From positions 1 through 34,638 of the forward strand of contig JACMNE010000019.1 of the NCBI GenBank assembly GCA_014378715.1: a DNA stretch of 34,638 nt, in the 5' to 3' direction. The notes beneath the pieces are model-generated. The model was not told the DNA's origin. It made no database searches and saw only the letters and a program-made list of their open reading frames with translations. Both the position numbers and the translations under genes were made by a program. This stretch comes from Microbacteriaceae bacterium. Lineage in GTDB: Bacteria > Actinomycetota > Actinomycetes > Actinomycetales > Microbacteriaceae. Below, one piece after another: positions 6,340 through 13,534 of this stretch (position 1 is the stretch's first letter; each line of letters opens with the position of its first letter).

Positions 6340-7568
6340 GGGTCGGCTCCGGAGAGCAGCGCCCGGAGATCGACCCCGGCGGTGTCGAACTTGCTGGTGC
6401 GGGCGGGAAGCCGGCCGGTCCAGCGCAGGGCGCCGGCCTCGAGGGCGAAGATCGGGACCGACTCGATCTCCGGGCCGATCACCAGCCCGGTCGGAGCGAG
6501 GATCTCGGTGATCCGGCGGTGGCCGCTGCGCTCGAGCTCGCAGTGCACGACCACGTCGATGACCCCGGCGACTGTGGGCACCACGAAGGCGGAGTCGATG
6601 TTGCGCCCGGCGAGCAGCGGCAGGGTCGACAACTTCGCGAGGGCGTCCCTGGCGCCGTTGGCGTGGATCGAGCACATGCCGGGCAGGCCCGAGTTCAGCG
6701 CGATCAGCAGGTCGAGGGACTCCGCCTCGCGCACCTCCCCCACCACGAGCCGGTCGGGGCGCATCCTCAGCGCCTCTTTGATCAGACGGCGGAGGCTGAT
6801 CTCGCCCGTGCCCTCGAGACTCGGCTGGCGACACTGCATGGCCACCGTGTCGCGGGCGGAGAGGTCGAGCTCGAAGGTCTCCTCGACCGTCACGATGCGC
6901 TCGATCGGCCGCGCGCTCGACAGCAGCGCGCCGAGCAGGGTCGTCTTGCCGCTCTGCGTGGCCCCGGAGACGAGGATGTTCTGCCCGGACAGCACACTCG
7001 CCCGGAGGAACTCTGCGGCCGCCGGGGCGAGCGAGCCGAGCTCGACGAGCCGGTCGATGTCCTTGATCCGCTGTGAGAACTTGCGCACGTTCACCGACCA
7101 GTGACGCTGCGTGACATCCGGAATGACAACGTGTAGACGCGATCCATCCGCCAGCGAGGCATCGACGAACGGGGAACTCAAGTCGACCCGACGGCCGGAG
7201 GACTGCAACATCCGCTCGACGAGGTCGCGCACCTGGGAGGCGGCCAAGTGCACATCGGTGAGCTCGGCCACCCCGCCGCGCGCCACGAAGACCCGCTCCG
7301 GGCCGTTGATCCAGATCTCCTCCACCTCCGGGTCGTCGAAATACGGCTGCAGAACCCCGTACCCGGTGATCGTCGCGACGATCTGACGCGCGGCGAGCGC
7401 CTCGTCGGCGAGCAGCGGCAGCGACCCGCCCAGCGCCCGCTCGCTGTACCGCTGCACCTCGTCGTGCACGTACCGGTGTGCGAGCTCGCGGTCGGCACCG
7501 AGATCGACGCCGTCGAGGCGCACCCGCTCGCGCACGCGGTCGGTGATCAGACTGAGAGCGGATGCCAT
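6336..7568 (-). CDS. tadA: Tad/CpaF-type pilus assembly ATPase TadA
   Basis: This is a type II/IV secretion ATPase of the CpaF branch, about 410 residues from the ATG at 7568, which has GAGG nine bases upstream. An alternative upstream extension in the same frame is antisense to the DUF368 remnant and is not convincing. The N-terminal domain contains GYGVLQPYFDDPEVEEIWINGPERVFVARGG. Walker A is GATQSGKTT (about 202-210), the Asp-box region is IVTVEETFELDL, and Walker B is RLVVGEVRE (about 273-281), followed by GMCSIHANGARDAL with the conserved His. It powers polymerisation of the Flp pilus. It is the first gene of the operon; no TadZ/CpaE gene precedes it and no prepilin peptidase is in the window. 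Confidence 0.94.
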   Translation of the reverse strand: MASALSLITDRVRERVRLDGVDLGADRELAHRYVHDEVQRYSERALGGSLPLLADEALAARQIVATITGYGVLQPYFDDPEVEEIWINGPERVFVARGGVAELTDVHLAASQVRDLVERMLQSSGRRVDLSSPFVDASLADGSRLHVVIPDVTQRHWSVNVRKFSQRIKDIDRLVELGSLAPAAAEFLRASVLSGQNILVSGATQSGKTTLLGALLSSARPIERIVTVEETFELDLSARDTVAMQCRQPSLEGTGEISLRRLIKEALRMRPDRLVVGEVREAESLDLLIALNSGLPGMCSIHANGARDALAKLSTLPLLAGRNIDSAFVVPTVAGVIDVVVHCELERSGHRRITEILAPTGLVIGPEIESVPIFALEAGALRWTGRLPARTSKFDTAGVDLRALLSGADP

Positions 7569-7608
7569 GCCCGGTATCCTCGGGCACCTCCCGGCCGGCC
7601 CGCTCGGG

Positions 7609-7617
7609 TTATCCACA
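7609..7617 (+). promoter_or_regulatory. Perfect DnaA-box sequence TTATCCACA
   Basis: The plus strand reads TTATCCACA exactly at 7609-7617, about 40 bases upstream of the tadA start and next to the DUF368 remnant. It is the second perfect DnaA box in the window. Its position suggests possible DnaA-linked control of tadA, but chance cannot be excluded. Confidence 0.45.
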
Positions 7618-7626
7618 GGCCATATC

Positions 7627-7877
7627 GGTGCGGCCGAGGTCGTGCCCGGGGTGAGCGGCGGAACGATCGCGCTCATCGTCGGGGTGTACGGAAGCCTGAC
7701 CGCAGGGGCCGGGCACATCGCTCGCGGTGTCGCGCTCCTCGTTGCCGATGGAGTGCGCGGCCGGGGTGCCGCCCGGGCGGCCGCGCACTTCCGCTCGGTG
7801 CGCTGGGGGGTCACCGCCTGCTGCGGAGCCGGCTGCTCTCGGCAGAGACCGAGAGCGACCCCGTGCCCGACCCGTAA
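7627..7877 (+). pseudogene. Decayed DUF368 membrane-protein gene with internal deletion
   Basis: From 7627 the plus strand encodes GAAEVVPGVSGGTIALIVGVYGSLTAGAGHIARGVALLVADGVRGRG and continues to HFRSVRWGV near 7812. This is the conserved N-terminal DUF368 block, whose core is PGVSGGT-ALI-GVY. A normal DUF368 protein has some 280-300 residues and many membrane helices; here the homology stops after about 62 residues. In another frame the sequence then reads RLLRSRLLSAETESDPVPDP and a TAA at 7875-7877, which resembles a charged C-terminal tail. The simplest reading is one large internal deletion that also shifted the frame. The normal N-terminal start region is not recognisable either. tRNA-Leu begins 12 bases after the stop. 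The N-terminal homology is clear; the C-terminal tail is inferred. Confidence 0.65.
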
Positions 7878-7889
7878 ACTTGGGAATCC

Positions 7890-7971
7890 GCGGGAGTGGT
7901 GAAATTGGTATACACGCAGGTTTTAGGTACCTGTGCCGCAAGGCGTGAGGGTTCAAGTCCCTTCTCCCGCA
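7890..7971 (+). tRNA. tRNA-Leu (anticodon UAG)
   Basis: The acceptor arms GCGGGAG (7890-7896) and CTCCCGC (7964-7970) pair perfectly, followed by discriminator A at 7971. The anticodon stem CAGGT/ACCTG encloses the loop TTTAGGT, giving anticodon TAG. A variable arm (TGCCGCAAGGCGT) and the T-arm GAGGGTTCAAGTCCCTT follow, as expected for a type II leucine tRNA of 82 bases. The 3' CCA is not encoded (the genome reads CTA after the discriminator). Confidence 0.96.
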
Positions 7972-8065
7972 CTACACCATCGCGAGCCTTCAGGCAAGAG
8001 CGTTGTGACTCACAGAAATCAGGTCCAAGATTCCAGAGTTCCCCTCGAAATCGACGGGAATCATC

Positions 8066-8081
8066 AAGGAGTGTCCTCCTT
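8066..8081 (+). promoter_or_regulatory. Short hairpin containing a Shine-Dalgarno-like arm upstream of the sugar-binding protein gene
   Basis: AAGGAG (8066-8071) pairs perfectly with CTCCTT (8076-8081) around a TGTC loop, 21 bases upstream of the ATG at 8103. The arm is anti-SD complementary but too far from the start to serve as the main site; the likely ribosome site is GGAG just before the ATG. A 5'-leader stability or translation-control role is possible. Confidence 0.4.
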
Positions 8082-8102
8082 ATTCTGTGAAAGTGGAGTG
8101 AC

Positions 8103-9188
8103 ATGAAGAAGTCTTCTTGGATCCCGATAACGGTTGCGATCTGTGCATCGGCCCTCGTCCTCACGGGCTGTGCGTCGGGAACCACCAACGCGGGATCAAC
8201 CGCCGAAGCCACGGCCGGACGCGCCTGCGTCATCCTGCCCGACTCGGCATCCTCGCCGCGCTGGGAGAACGGGGACCGTCCCGCCCTCCTCAAGGCCTTC
8301 ACCGATGCCGGCTTCGAGGCCGACATCCAAAACGCCCAGGGCGACACGAACAAGTACGCGACGATCGCCGACCAGGAGCTCACCAAGGGCTGCGGCGTGA
8401 TGATCCTCGTCGACTACAACGGGGCTGCCGCGGCGATCACCGAGAAGGCGCAGAAGCAAGGCATCCCCGTGATCGCCTATGACCGCCCGATCACCTCAGG
8501 GTCGAAGGACTCCCCGACCATGGTCGCCGACTACTACGTGTCGTTCGACAACGAGCAGGTCGGCGCCCTCGAGGGCCAGTCCATCGTCGACGGTCTCAAG
8601 GCCGCCGGCAAGGACGCGTCCACCGCGACCGTGGTGTACATGGGCGGCGACCCGACCGACGGCAATGCCAAGCTCTTCCACGACGGAGCCGCGAAGGTCA
8701 TGACCGCCGCCGGCATCAAGCCCGCGCAGGAGCCGACCGGGGTCTGGGACGGCGACAAGTCCGCCACCAACTTCGAGCAGGCCCTCACCGCTCTCGGCGG
8801 CAAGGTCGACGCCGTCTGGGTCGCGAACGACACGAACGCCGCCGGTGTCATCACGGTGCTCGACAAGAACGGCCTCACGGTCCCCGTGTCCGGCCAGGAC
8901 GCCTCCACCGCCGGCCTGCAGAACGTGCTGCTCGGCAAGCAGAGCGCGACGGTCTACAAGCCATACAAGCTCGAAGCGGATGCGGCGTCGAAGCTCGCCA
9001 TCGCACTGCTGAAGGGTGAGAAGCCCACCGTCGCCAAGCAGCTGTACGGCAAGCCGTTCATCGCTGTGACGCCGGTCCTCATCACGGCCGACAAGGTCCA
9101 GAGCGTCGTCGACGCCGGCGACGCCGTTGCCGCCGACATCTGCACGGGCAACGTGGCAGCCGCCTGCACCCAGTACGGCGTCAAGTAA
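8103..9188 (+). CDS. CUT2-type sugar ABC transporter substrate-binding lipoprotein (XylF-like)
   Basis: The 361-residue protein begins with a lipoprotein signal peptide: a KK n-region, a hydrophobic core and the lipobox LTGC with the lipidated Cys at residue 23. The mature part is a periplasmic-binding-protein type I fold (peripla_BP_4). The segments VILPDSASSPRWENGDRPAL, GCGVMILVDYNGAAAAITEKAQ, GIPVIAYDRPI and YYVSFDNEQVG resemble the D-xylose-binding protein XylF more than ribose- or galactose-binding relatives. It delivers sugar to the membrane permease encoded two genes on. It opens the operon with the ATPase and permease genes; a strong hairpin follows its stop, which would favour higher expression of this gene. 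The sugar is not certain, as no catabolic genes are adjacent. Confidence 0.9.
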   Translation: MKKSSWIPITVAICASALVLTGCASGTTNAGSTAEATAGRACVILPDSASSPRWENGDRPALLKAFTDAGFEADIQNAQGDTNKYATIADQELTKGCGVMILVDYNGAAAAITEKAQKQGIPVIAYDRPITSGSKDSPTMVADYYVSFDNEQVGALEGQSIVDGLKAAGKDASTATVVYMGGDPTDGNAKLFHDGAAKVMTAAGIKPAQEPTGVWDGDKSATNFEQALTALGGKVDAVWVANDTNAAGVITVLDKNGLTVPVSGQDASTAGLQNVLLGKQSATVYKPYKLEADAASKLAIALLKGEKPTVAKQLYGKPFIAVTPVLITADKVQSVVDAGDAVAADICTGNVAAACTQYGVK

Positions 9189-9207
9189 CCCACGCAGCAC
9201 CCCGAGT

Positions 9208-9237
9208 GAGGCTCCGTGCATGTCTGCGCGGAGCCTC
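9208..9237 (+). terminator. Intercistronic hairpin between binding-protein and ATPase genes
   Basis: GAGGCTCCG (9208-9216) pairs perfectly with CGGAGCCTC (9229-9237) around a 12-base loop, 19 bases after the stop of the binding-protein gene and 26 before the ATPase ATG. The 9-bp GC-rich stem lacks a long T-tract. In importer operons such hairpins commonly act as partial terminators or 3' stabilisers that raise the level of binding protein relative to the membrane parts; that role is inferred here. Confidence 0.65.
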
Positions 9238-9263
9238 GTTCGCGTATTGAAAGGATTCCGCAC

Positions 9264-10016
9264 ATGGATGTGCCCATCATCGAGTTGACGGCCGTGACGA
9301 AGAGTTTCGGGCCGGTCAGTGTTCTCAAGGGGGTCGCCCTTCGCGCCAGGGCCGGTGAGGTCACCGCTCTGGTCGGCGACAACGGCGCCGGCAAGTCGAC
9401 CCTCATCAAGGGTCTCGCCGGCGTGCAGCCCTACGACACGGGGGAGGTGAGGTTCGCCGGCGAACTGGTCTCCCTGTCCAACCCGCGTGAGGCCTCCCGC
9501 CTCGGCATCGAGGTCGTCTACCAGGACCTCGCGCTCTGCGACAACCTCGACATCGTGCAGAACATGTTCCTGGGGCGGGAGGAGACGGTGCTGGGCACCT
9601 TCGACGAAGGCGAGATGGAGCGCCAGGCGTCGGAGACGCTCCGCTCCCTCTCTGTGCGCACCGTGAAGTCGGTACGGCAGAAGGTCTCGTCTCTGTCGGG
9701 CGGGCAGCGCCAGACGGTGGCGATCGCTCGATCCGTACTGAAGTCGGCGAAGGTCGTCATCCTCGACGAACCGACCGCCGCCCTCGGGGTCGCCCAGACC
9801 GAGCAGGTGCTCGCCCTCGTGCGTCGTCTCGCCGACAGCGGCGTCGCCGTCATCATGATCAGCCACAACCTCATCGACGTGTTCGCCGTCGCCGACCACA
9901 TCAATGTGCTGTACCTCGGGCAGATGGTCGCCTCCGTCGAGACCTCGGCGACCAACAGTTCTGATGTCGTCGGCTACATCACGGGCAGCAAGACCTATAT
10001 GGGAGCATCCGAATGA
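9264..10016 (+). CDS. Sugar ABC transporter ATP-binding protein, single-domain CUT2 type
   Basis: The start is the ATG at 9264, with AAAGGA eight bases upstream, giving 250 residues; an in-frame extension upstream would run through the hairpin. One nucleotide-binding domain is present: Walker A GDNGAGKST, Q-loop in VVYQDLALCDNLDIVQNMFLGRE, signature LSGGQRQTVAIAR, Walker B VVILDEPTAALGV and H-loop MISHN. Most CUT2 ATPases such as XylG and RbsA carry two fused domains of about 500 residues; this one has a single domain, like FrcA of the fructose system, so it presumably works as a homodimer. It overlaps the permease start by an ATGA. Confidence 0.92.
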   Translation: MDVPIIELTAVTKSFGPVSVLKGVALRARAGEVTALVGDNGAGKSTLIKGLAGVQPYDTGEVRFAGELVSLSNPREASRLGIEVVYQDLALCDNLDIVQNMFLGREETVLGTFDEGEMERQASETLRSLSVRTVKSVRQKVSSLSGGQRQTVAIARSVLKSAKVVILDEPTAALGVAQTEQVLALVRRLADSGVAVIMISHNLIDVFAVADHINVLYLGQMVASVETSATNSSDVVGYITGSKTYMGASE

Positions 10017-11281
10017 CCACACACGTCACCTCAGGAGTGAGATCCGACGACATGATCGGCAGCGGCCAGGAGGGAACGATCGGCGACCAGGTGCGCGCCT
10101 ACCTCCAGCGTCTCCGCGGCGGGGAGATGGGGGCCCTCCCGGCGGTCGCCGGCTTCTTCGTCCTCGCCATCCTGTTCAGTATCCTCAGCCCCTTCTTCCT
10201 CACCGAACGCAACTTCGCGAACCTGCTCACGCAGGCCGCGACCCTCGTGATGCTGGCGATGGCGCTGGTCTTCGTGATCCTGCTGGGGGAGATCGACCTC
10301 TCGGCCGGAGTCACCTCGGGGGTCGCCATGTCACTGTTCGTGGTGCTCTCGAACCCGGGCGGGCTCAACATGAACTGGATCCTCGCCCTCGTCGTCTCGC
10401 TTCTCTCCGGGGTGCTGATCGGAGCGTTCATCGGATTCTTCGTGGCGAAAGTGGGTATTCCCTCATTCGTGGTGACGCTGGGCCTGTTCCTCGGGTTCCA
10501 GGGCCTCCAGCTCATCATTATCGGCTCCGGCGGCCTCTACCGAATACAGCAGCCGGAGATCCTCGCGATCCAGAACAGCAACCTTCCTGAGTGGGGCGGC
10601 TGGGCGATGCTCGTGATCATGCTGCTGGTCTCGCTCGGAATGGCGTTCCTCGACCGGCGCAGGCGCACCAGGGCCGGCGTGGTCAACCGCACGATCGCGA
10701 TCCTCTGGATCCGGCTCGCGGTCATCGCCGTGGTCGGCGGGGTGATCGTGGGACTCCTCAACCAGAACCGCGGCACGGGGTTCCTCGCGGTCTCCGGTGT
10801 GCCGATCGTCGTACCGATCACCCTCGTCGTCCTCTTCCTCGGCACCCTCCTGCTCGACCGCACGAAGTTCGGCCGGTATATCTACGCGATCGGCGGCAAC
10901 GCCGAGGCCGCCCGCCGGGCCGGCATCAAGGTGGTCGGCATCAAGTGGGCCGCCTTCGCGATCTGCTCGACCCTCGCCGTGGTCTCCGGGGTCTTCAGCG
11001 CGAGCAAGGTCGGCTCGGTCGACGCGGCATTCGGCCGGGACATCGTGCTGAGCGGGGTGGCCGCCGCCGTCGTCGGCGGGGTCAGCCTCTTCGGCGGCCG
11101 GGGGCGCCTCATCCACGCCGCGGTTGGCGCCCTGGTCATCGCCGTCATCACCAACGGGCTCGGGCTGCTCAACCTGCCGGGAGGTGTGAACTTCCTCGTC
11201 ACCGGTGGAGTCCTCATCCTCGCCGCGACCGTCGACGCCGTCTCCCGGGTCAGGGCCGGCGGCGCCCTGTCTAGGAGATGA
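10013..11281 (+). CDS. Sugar ABC transporter permease, CUT2 type (XylH-like)
   Basis: This 422-residue integral membrane protein has about ten to eleven hydrophobic helices. Family landmarks include FFLTERNFANLLTQAATLVMLAMALVFVILLGEIDLSAG, with the conserved GEIDLS, and later DRTKFGRYIYAIGGNAEAARRAGI, the loop that contacts the ATPase, followed by SGVFSASKVGSVDAAFGRDIVLSGVAAAVVGGVSLFGGRG. The length fits XylH-type permeases, which are longer than RbsC. The ATG overlaps the ATPase stop (ATGA), so the two are translationally coupled. A strong inverted repeat lies 31 bases after the stop and probably ends the operon. Confidence 0.93.
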   Translation: MTTHVTSGVRSDDMIGSGQEGTIGDQVRAYLQRLRGGEMGALPAVAGFFVLAILFSILSPFFLTERNFANLLTQAATLVMLAMALVFVILLGEIDLSAGVTSGVAMSLFVVLSNPGGLNMNWILALVVSLLSGVLIGAFIGFFVAKVGIPSFVVTLGLFLGFQGLQLIIIGSGGLYRIQQPEILAIQNSNLPEWGGWAMLVIMLLVSLGMAFLDRRRRTRAGVVNRTIAILWIRLAVIAVVGGVIVGLLNQNRGTGFLAVSGVPIVVPITLVVLFLGTLLLDRTKFGRYIYAIGGNAEAARRAGIKVVGIKWAAFAICSTLAVVSGVFSASKVGSVDAAFGRDIVLSGVAAAVVGGVSLFGGRGRLIHAAVGALVIAVITNGLGLLNLPGGVNFLVTGGVLILAATVDAVSRVRAGGALSRR

Positions 11282-11311
11282 CTGTCCCGACGACGACCGC
11301 CGCGTGACCCC

Positions 11312-11339
11312 CACCGGGCCGCCCGATAACGGCCCGGTG
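11312..11339 (+). terminator. Hairpin after the sugar transporter operon
   Basis: CACCGGGCC (11312-11320) and GGCCCGGTG (11331-11339) form a perfect 9-bp stem with a 10-base loop, 31 bases after the permease stop. There is no clear T-tract, as is common for actinobacterial terminators. Its presence argues that the following hydrolase starts at or after 11355. Confidence 0.6.
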
Positions 11340-11354
11340 TGGTTCACTCTCCCT

Positions 11355-12131
11355 GTGCCCAACACCTATTCCAGCTACGCGGCCATCGGCGACAGCTTCA
11401 CCGAGGGCGTCGGAGACGACCTGCCAGACGGCACCGTGCGCGGCTGGGCCGACCTCGTCGCGCTCGGGCTCGCCGCCGCCTCCCCCGGCACGGTCACCTA
11501 CGCGAACCTCGCCATCCGGGGGCGGCTTCTCGCACCGATCATCGCCGAGCAGCTCGCCCCGGCGATCGCCCTCTCCCCCGACCTGCTGAGCATCAACGGC
11601 GGCGGCAACGACATCCTGCGGCCGCGGGTGTCGATCGCCGCGATCACCGACCGGCTCGAGGCGGCGGTCGATCTCGCCGTCGCGGGCGGCTGCCACGTGA
11701 TCCTGACCAGCGGAGCGAATCCCACTCGGCACATCCCGCTCGGGTCGCTCGTGCACGCGCGAGGTGAGCAGTTCGCGCGTGCGATCCGTGACCGGCTGCC
11801 GAAGCAGTCGGTGACCTTTGTCGACAACTGGGCGGACGCGGAGCTCGCCGACATCCGCTATTGGTCCAGGGACAAACTGCACCTGAATCCGCTCGGCCAC
11901 GCCCGCGTCGCCGGCAACGTGCTCGCCGCCCTCGATGTTCCGGCAGCGGATGTGGCGGCCGACGGTCACCCGCCCGACGGAACCCCGGAGCCCGCGCAGC
12001 GCACCTCCGCATACTGGCGGCACTACGTGCTGCCGTGGATCGGGCGGCGCGTCACGGGCCGCTCGTCCGGTGACAGCAGGGAGCCGAAGAGCGCGACCCT
12101 GCGGCCGGTCGAAGTGCCACCGCGCACGTGA
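11355..12131 (+). CDS. SGNH/GDSL-family hydrolase
   Basis: The protein has the four SGNH blocks: AAIGDSFTEGVGD (catalytic Ser, block I), the Gly of ANLAIRG (block II), SINGGGNDI (Asn, block III) and DKLHLNPLGHARVA (catalytic Asp-x-x-His, block V). This is the esterase/lipase fold of TesA-like enzymes. I choose the GTG at 11355 (258 residues), because upstream in-frame GTG codons at 11304 and 11337 fall within or before the operon terminator hairpin. There is no signal peptide, so it is probably cytoplasmic. A proline-rich C-terminal tail of about 60 residues follows the domain. The substrate is unknown. Confidence 0.88.
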   Translation: MPNTYSSYAAIGDSFTEGVGDDLPDGTVRGWADLVALGLAAASPGTVTYANLAIRGRLLAPIIAEQLAPAIALSPDLLSINGGGNDILRPRVSIAAITDRLEAAVDLAVAGGCHVILTSGANPTRHIPLGSLVHARGEQFARAIRDRLPKQSVTFVDNWADAELADIRYWSRDKLHLNPLGHARVAGNVLAALDVPAADVAADGHPPDGTPEPAQRTSAYWRHYVLPWIGRRVTGRSSGDSREPKSATLRPVEVPPRT

Positions 12132-12150
12132 GAGCGCACTCTGATTGCCG

Positions 12151-12606
12151 TCAGCGCGCGGCGCAGTTGTGGGTCAGCGTCCAGACGAAGGCGGCCGCCA
12201 TGACCATGCTCGCCGCGGCGACGAGGCAGCCGACCAGGTCGACCGGCAAGGCGTCGACCGCGTATCCGGCCTTGAATACTGTGCCGACGAACAACACCGT
12301 CCAGGCGATGCCGACCCCCACCCCTGCGCCGATCGAGGCCGCAGCACGCGAGCTCGCCGGCAGGAAGGCGGCGGGGAGCGACCCCACCGATGCACCGACG
12401 AGTCCGACGCCGACGCCGTAGGCGAGCCCGAACAGCACCCCGGTGAGGGCCTGGCCGCCCGAATCGATGAGCCCGCCGCTCCCGGTACCCGTCAGCAGGC
12501 CGCCGTAGAACGCCCCGATCACAGCACCGGCCGGTGCGAGCAGGAGGAGCGCGACGGCACGCGCCCTGCCCAGCGGGCGGCGCGACATCCTCTCGATCGA
12601 TTCCAT
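12151..12606 (-). CDS. Small integral membrane protein of unknown function
   Basis: This 151-residue protein has about four hydrophobic helices (ARAVALLLLAPAGAVIGAFYGGLL; ALTGVLFGLAYGVGVGLVGASVG; AAASIGAGVGVGIAWTVLFVGTVF; LVGCLVAAASMVMAAAFVWTL), rich in Gly and Ala. I do not recognise a family. It is convergent with the SGNH hydrolase gene (20 bases between stops) and downstream of the PhzF gene on the same strand with a 38-base gap. The ATG at 12606 has no strong ribosome site; an internal ATG at 12588 (MSRRPLG) is the alternative. Confidence 0.7.
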   Translation of the reverse strand: MESIERMSRRPLGRARAVALLLLAPAGAVIGAFYGGLLTGTGSGGLIDSGGQALTGVLFGLAYGVGVGLVGASVGSLPAAFLPASSRAAASIGAGVGVGIAWTVLFVGTVFKAGYAVDALPVDLVGCLVAAASMVMAAAFVWTLTHNCAAR

Positions 12607-12644
12607 GGACTAGAGGGTAGCTCTGTTGGGGGTGGGGCCGATGA

Positions 12645-13502
12645 TTACGCGATCTCCGTTGCCGTTCCCCGCACGATGATGCCGCCAGCCGCCGTGATCT
12701 CGACCACGATCCGGCTCGGCCGGCCCACATGGGACCCCTGGAGGATCTCGATGCGGATGGGCACGGAGACCGCGCTCGTGAGCCTCAGGTAGCCGCCGAG
12801 GGATGCGGCGGCGGACCCGGTCGCCGGGTCCTCGGTGAGGGTGCCGACCGGGAACAGGTTGCGGGCGGAGAAGGTCGTCCCCGTGTCGGCGAACAACACG
12901 CTCACGGTGCCATGCCAGCCCTGCGCGTCCATCAGGCGGCGCACGGCGACCGGGTCGAAGCGGAACGTGTCGAACAGCTCCCGGTCCCGCAGCATCACGA
13001 TGGGGTGCCAGTTGCCCGCGAAGGCAACAAGCAGCGGGTAGCGGATGTCGAGGTCACCGTCACGTGCGCCGAGCAGTCCGAGCAGCTCGGCGCGCGGGCC
13101 GGGCTCGAGCGCGGCGACTTCCGGCTCGACACTGGTGAACGACGCGATCAACGTGCCGTCGACAGTCGCGGTGTCGATGACGATCGGGCCGACCGGGGTC
13201 TCGAACGTGAACGCTCCCTCGCCCTCGCGCCCGGCGAGCACGATCGCGGTGGCGACGGTGGCGTGCCCACAGAAGGGCACCTCGGCGCCCGGGGAGAAGA
13301 AGCGGAGCCGAAAGGCGCGCGGATCGCCACCGACCACGCTCTCGGTGACGAAGGCGGACTCCGCGTAGCCGACGTCGGTCGCGATCCGCTGCATCCGCTC
13401 ATCGTCGAGGAGGTCGGCGCCAAGCACGACCCCAGCCGGGTTGCCGCCGCCGGGAGCCGCAGCGAAGGCCGCATAGCGGAGCACCGTCGTCGTGGTCGTC
13501 AC
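12645..13502 (-). CDS. PhzF-family isomerase/epimerase-like protein
   Basis: This 285-residue protein begins at a GTG. It shows the PhzF pattern: FAAAPGGGNPAGVVL near the N-terminus, GYAESAFV with the catalytic Glu at about residue 48, FFSPGAEVPFCGHATVATA, and the second-half motif TEDPATGSAAASLGGYL. PhzF-fold enzymes include the phenazine isomerase PhzF and diaminopimelate-epimerase-like proteins; single-copy homologues outside phenazine clusters are mostly uncharacterised. No phenazine genes are nearby, so a phenazine role is unlikely. The neighbour on the same strand upstream is the patatin gene, with a gap of 32 bases. Confidence 0.92.
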   Translation of the reverse strand: MTTTTTVLRYAAFAAAPGGGNPAGVVLGADLLDDERMQRIATDVGYAESAFVTESVVGGDPRAFRLRFFSPGAEVPFCGHATVATAIVLAGREGEGAFTFETPVGPIVIDTATVDGTLIASFTSVEPEVAALEPGPRAELLGLLGARDGDLDIRYPLLVAFAGNWHPIVMLRDRELFDTFRFDPVAVRRLMDAQGWHGTVSVLFADTGTTFSARNLFPVGTLTEDPATGSAAASLGGYLRLTSAVSVPIRIEILQGSHVGRPSRIVVEITAAGGIIVRGTATEIA

Positions 13503-13534
13503 GGTTTCAGCCTAGGCGGGTGTGCGGGACGGGT

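Noticed and set aside
7890-7971. tRNA-Leu as an integration site for a genomic island
   Set aside because: No integrase gene and no second copy of the tRNA 3' end was noticed downstream; the following genes look like ordinary chromosomal transport genes.
12645-13502. Phenazine biosynthesis cluster
   Set aside because: The PhzF-like gene stands alone; none of the other phenazine genes is nearby, and stand-alone PhzF homologues are common.
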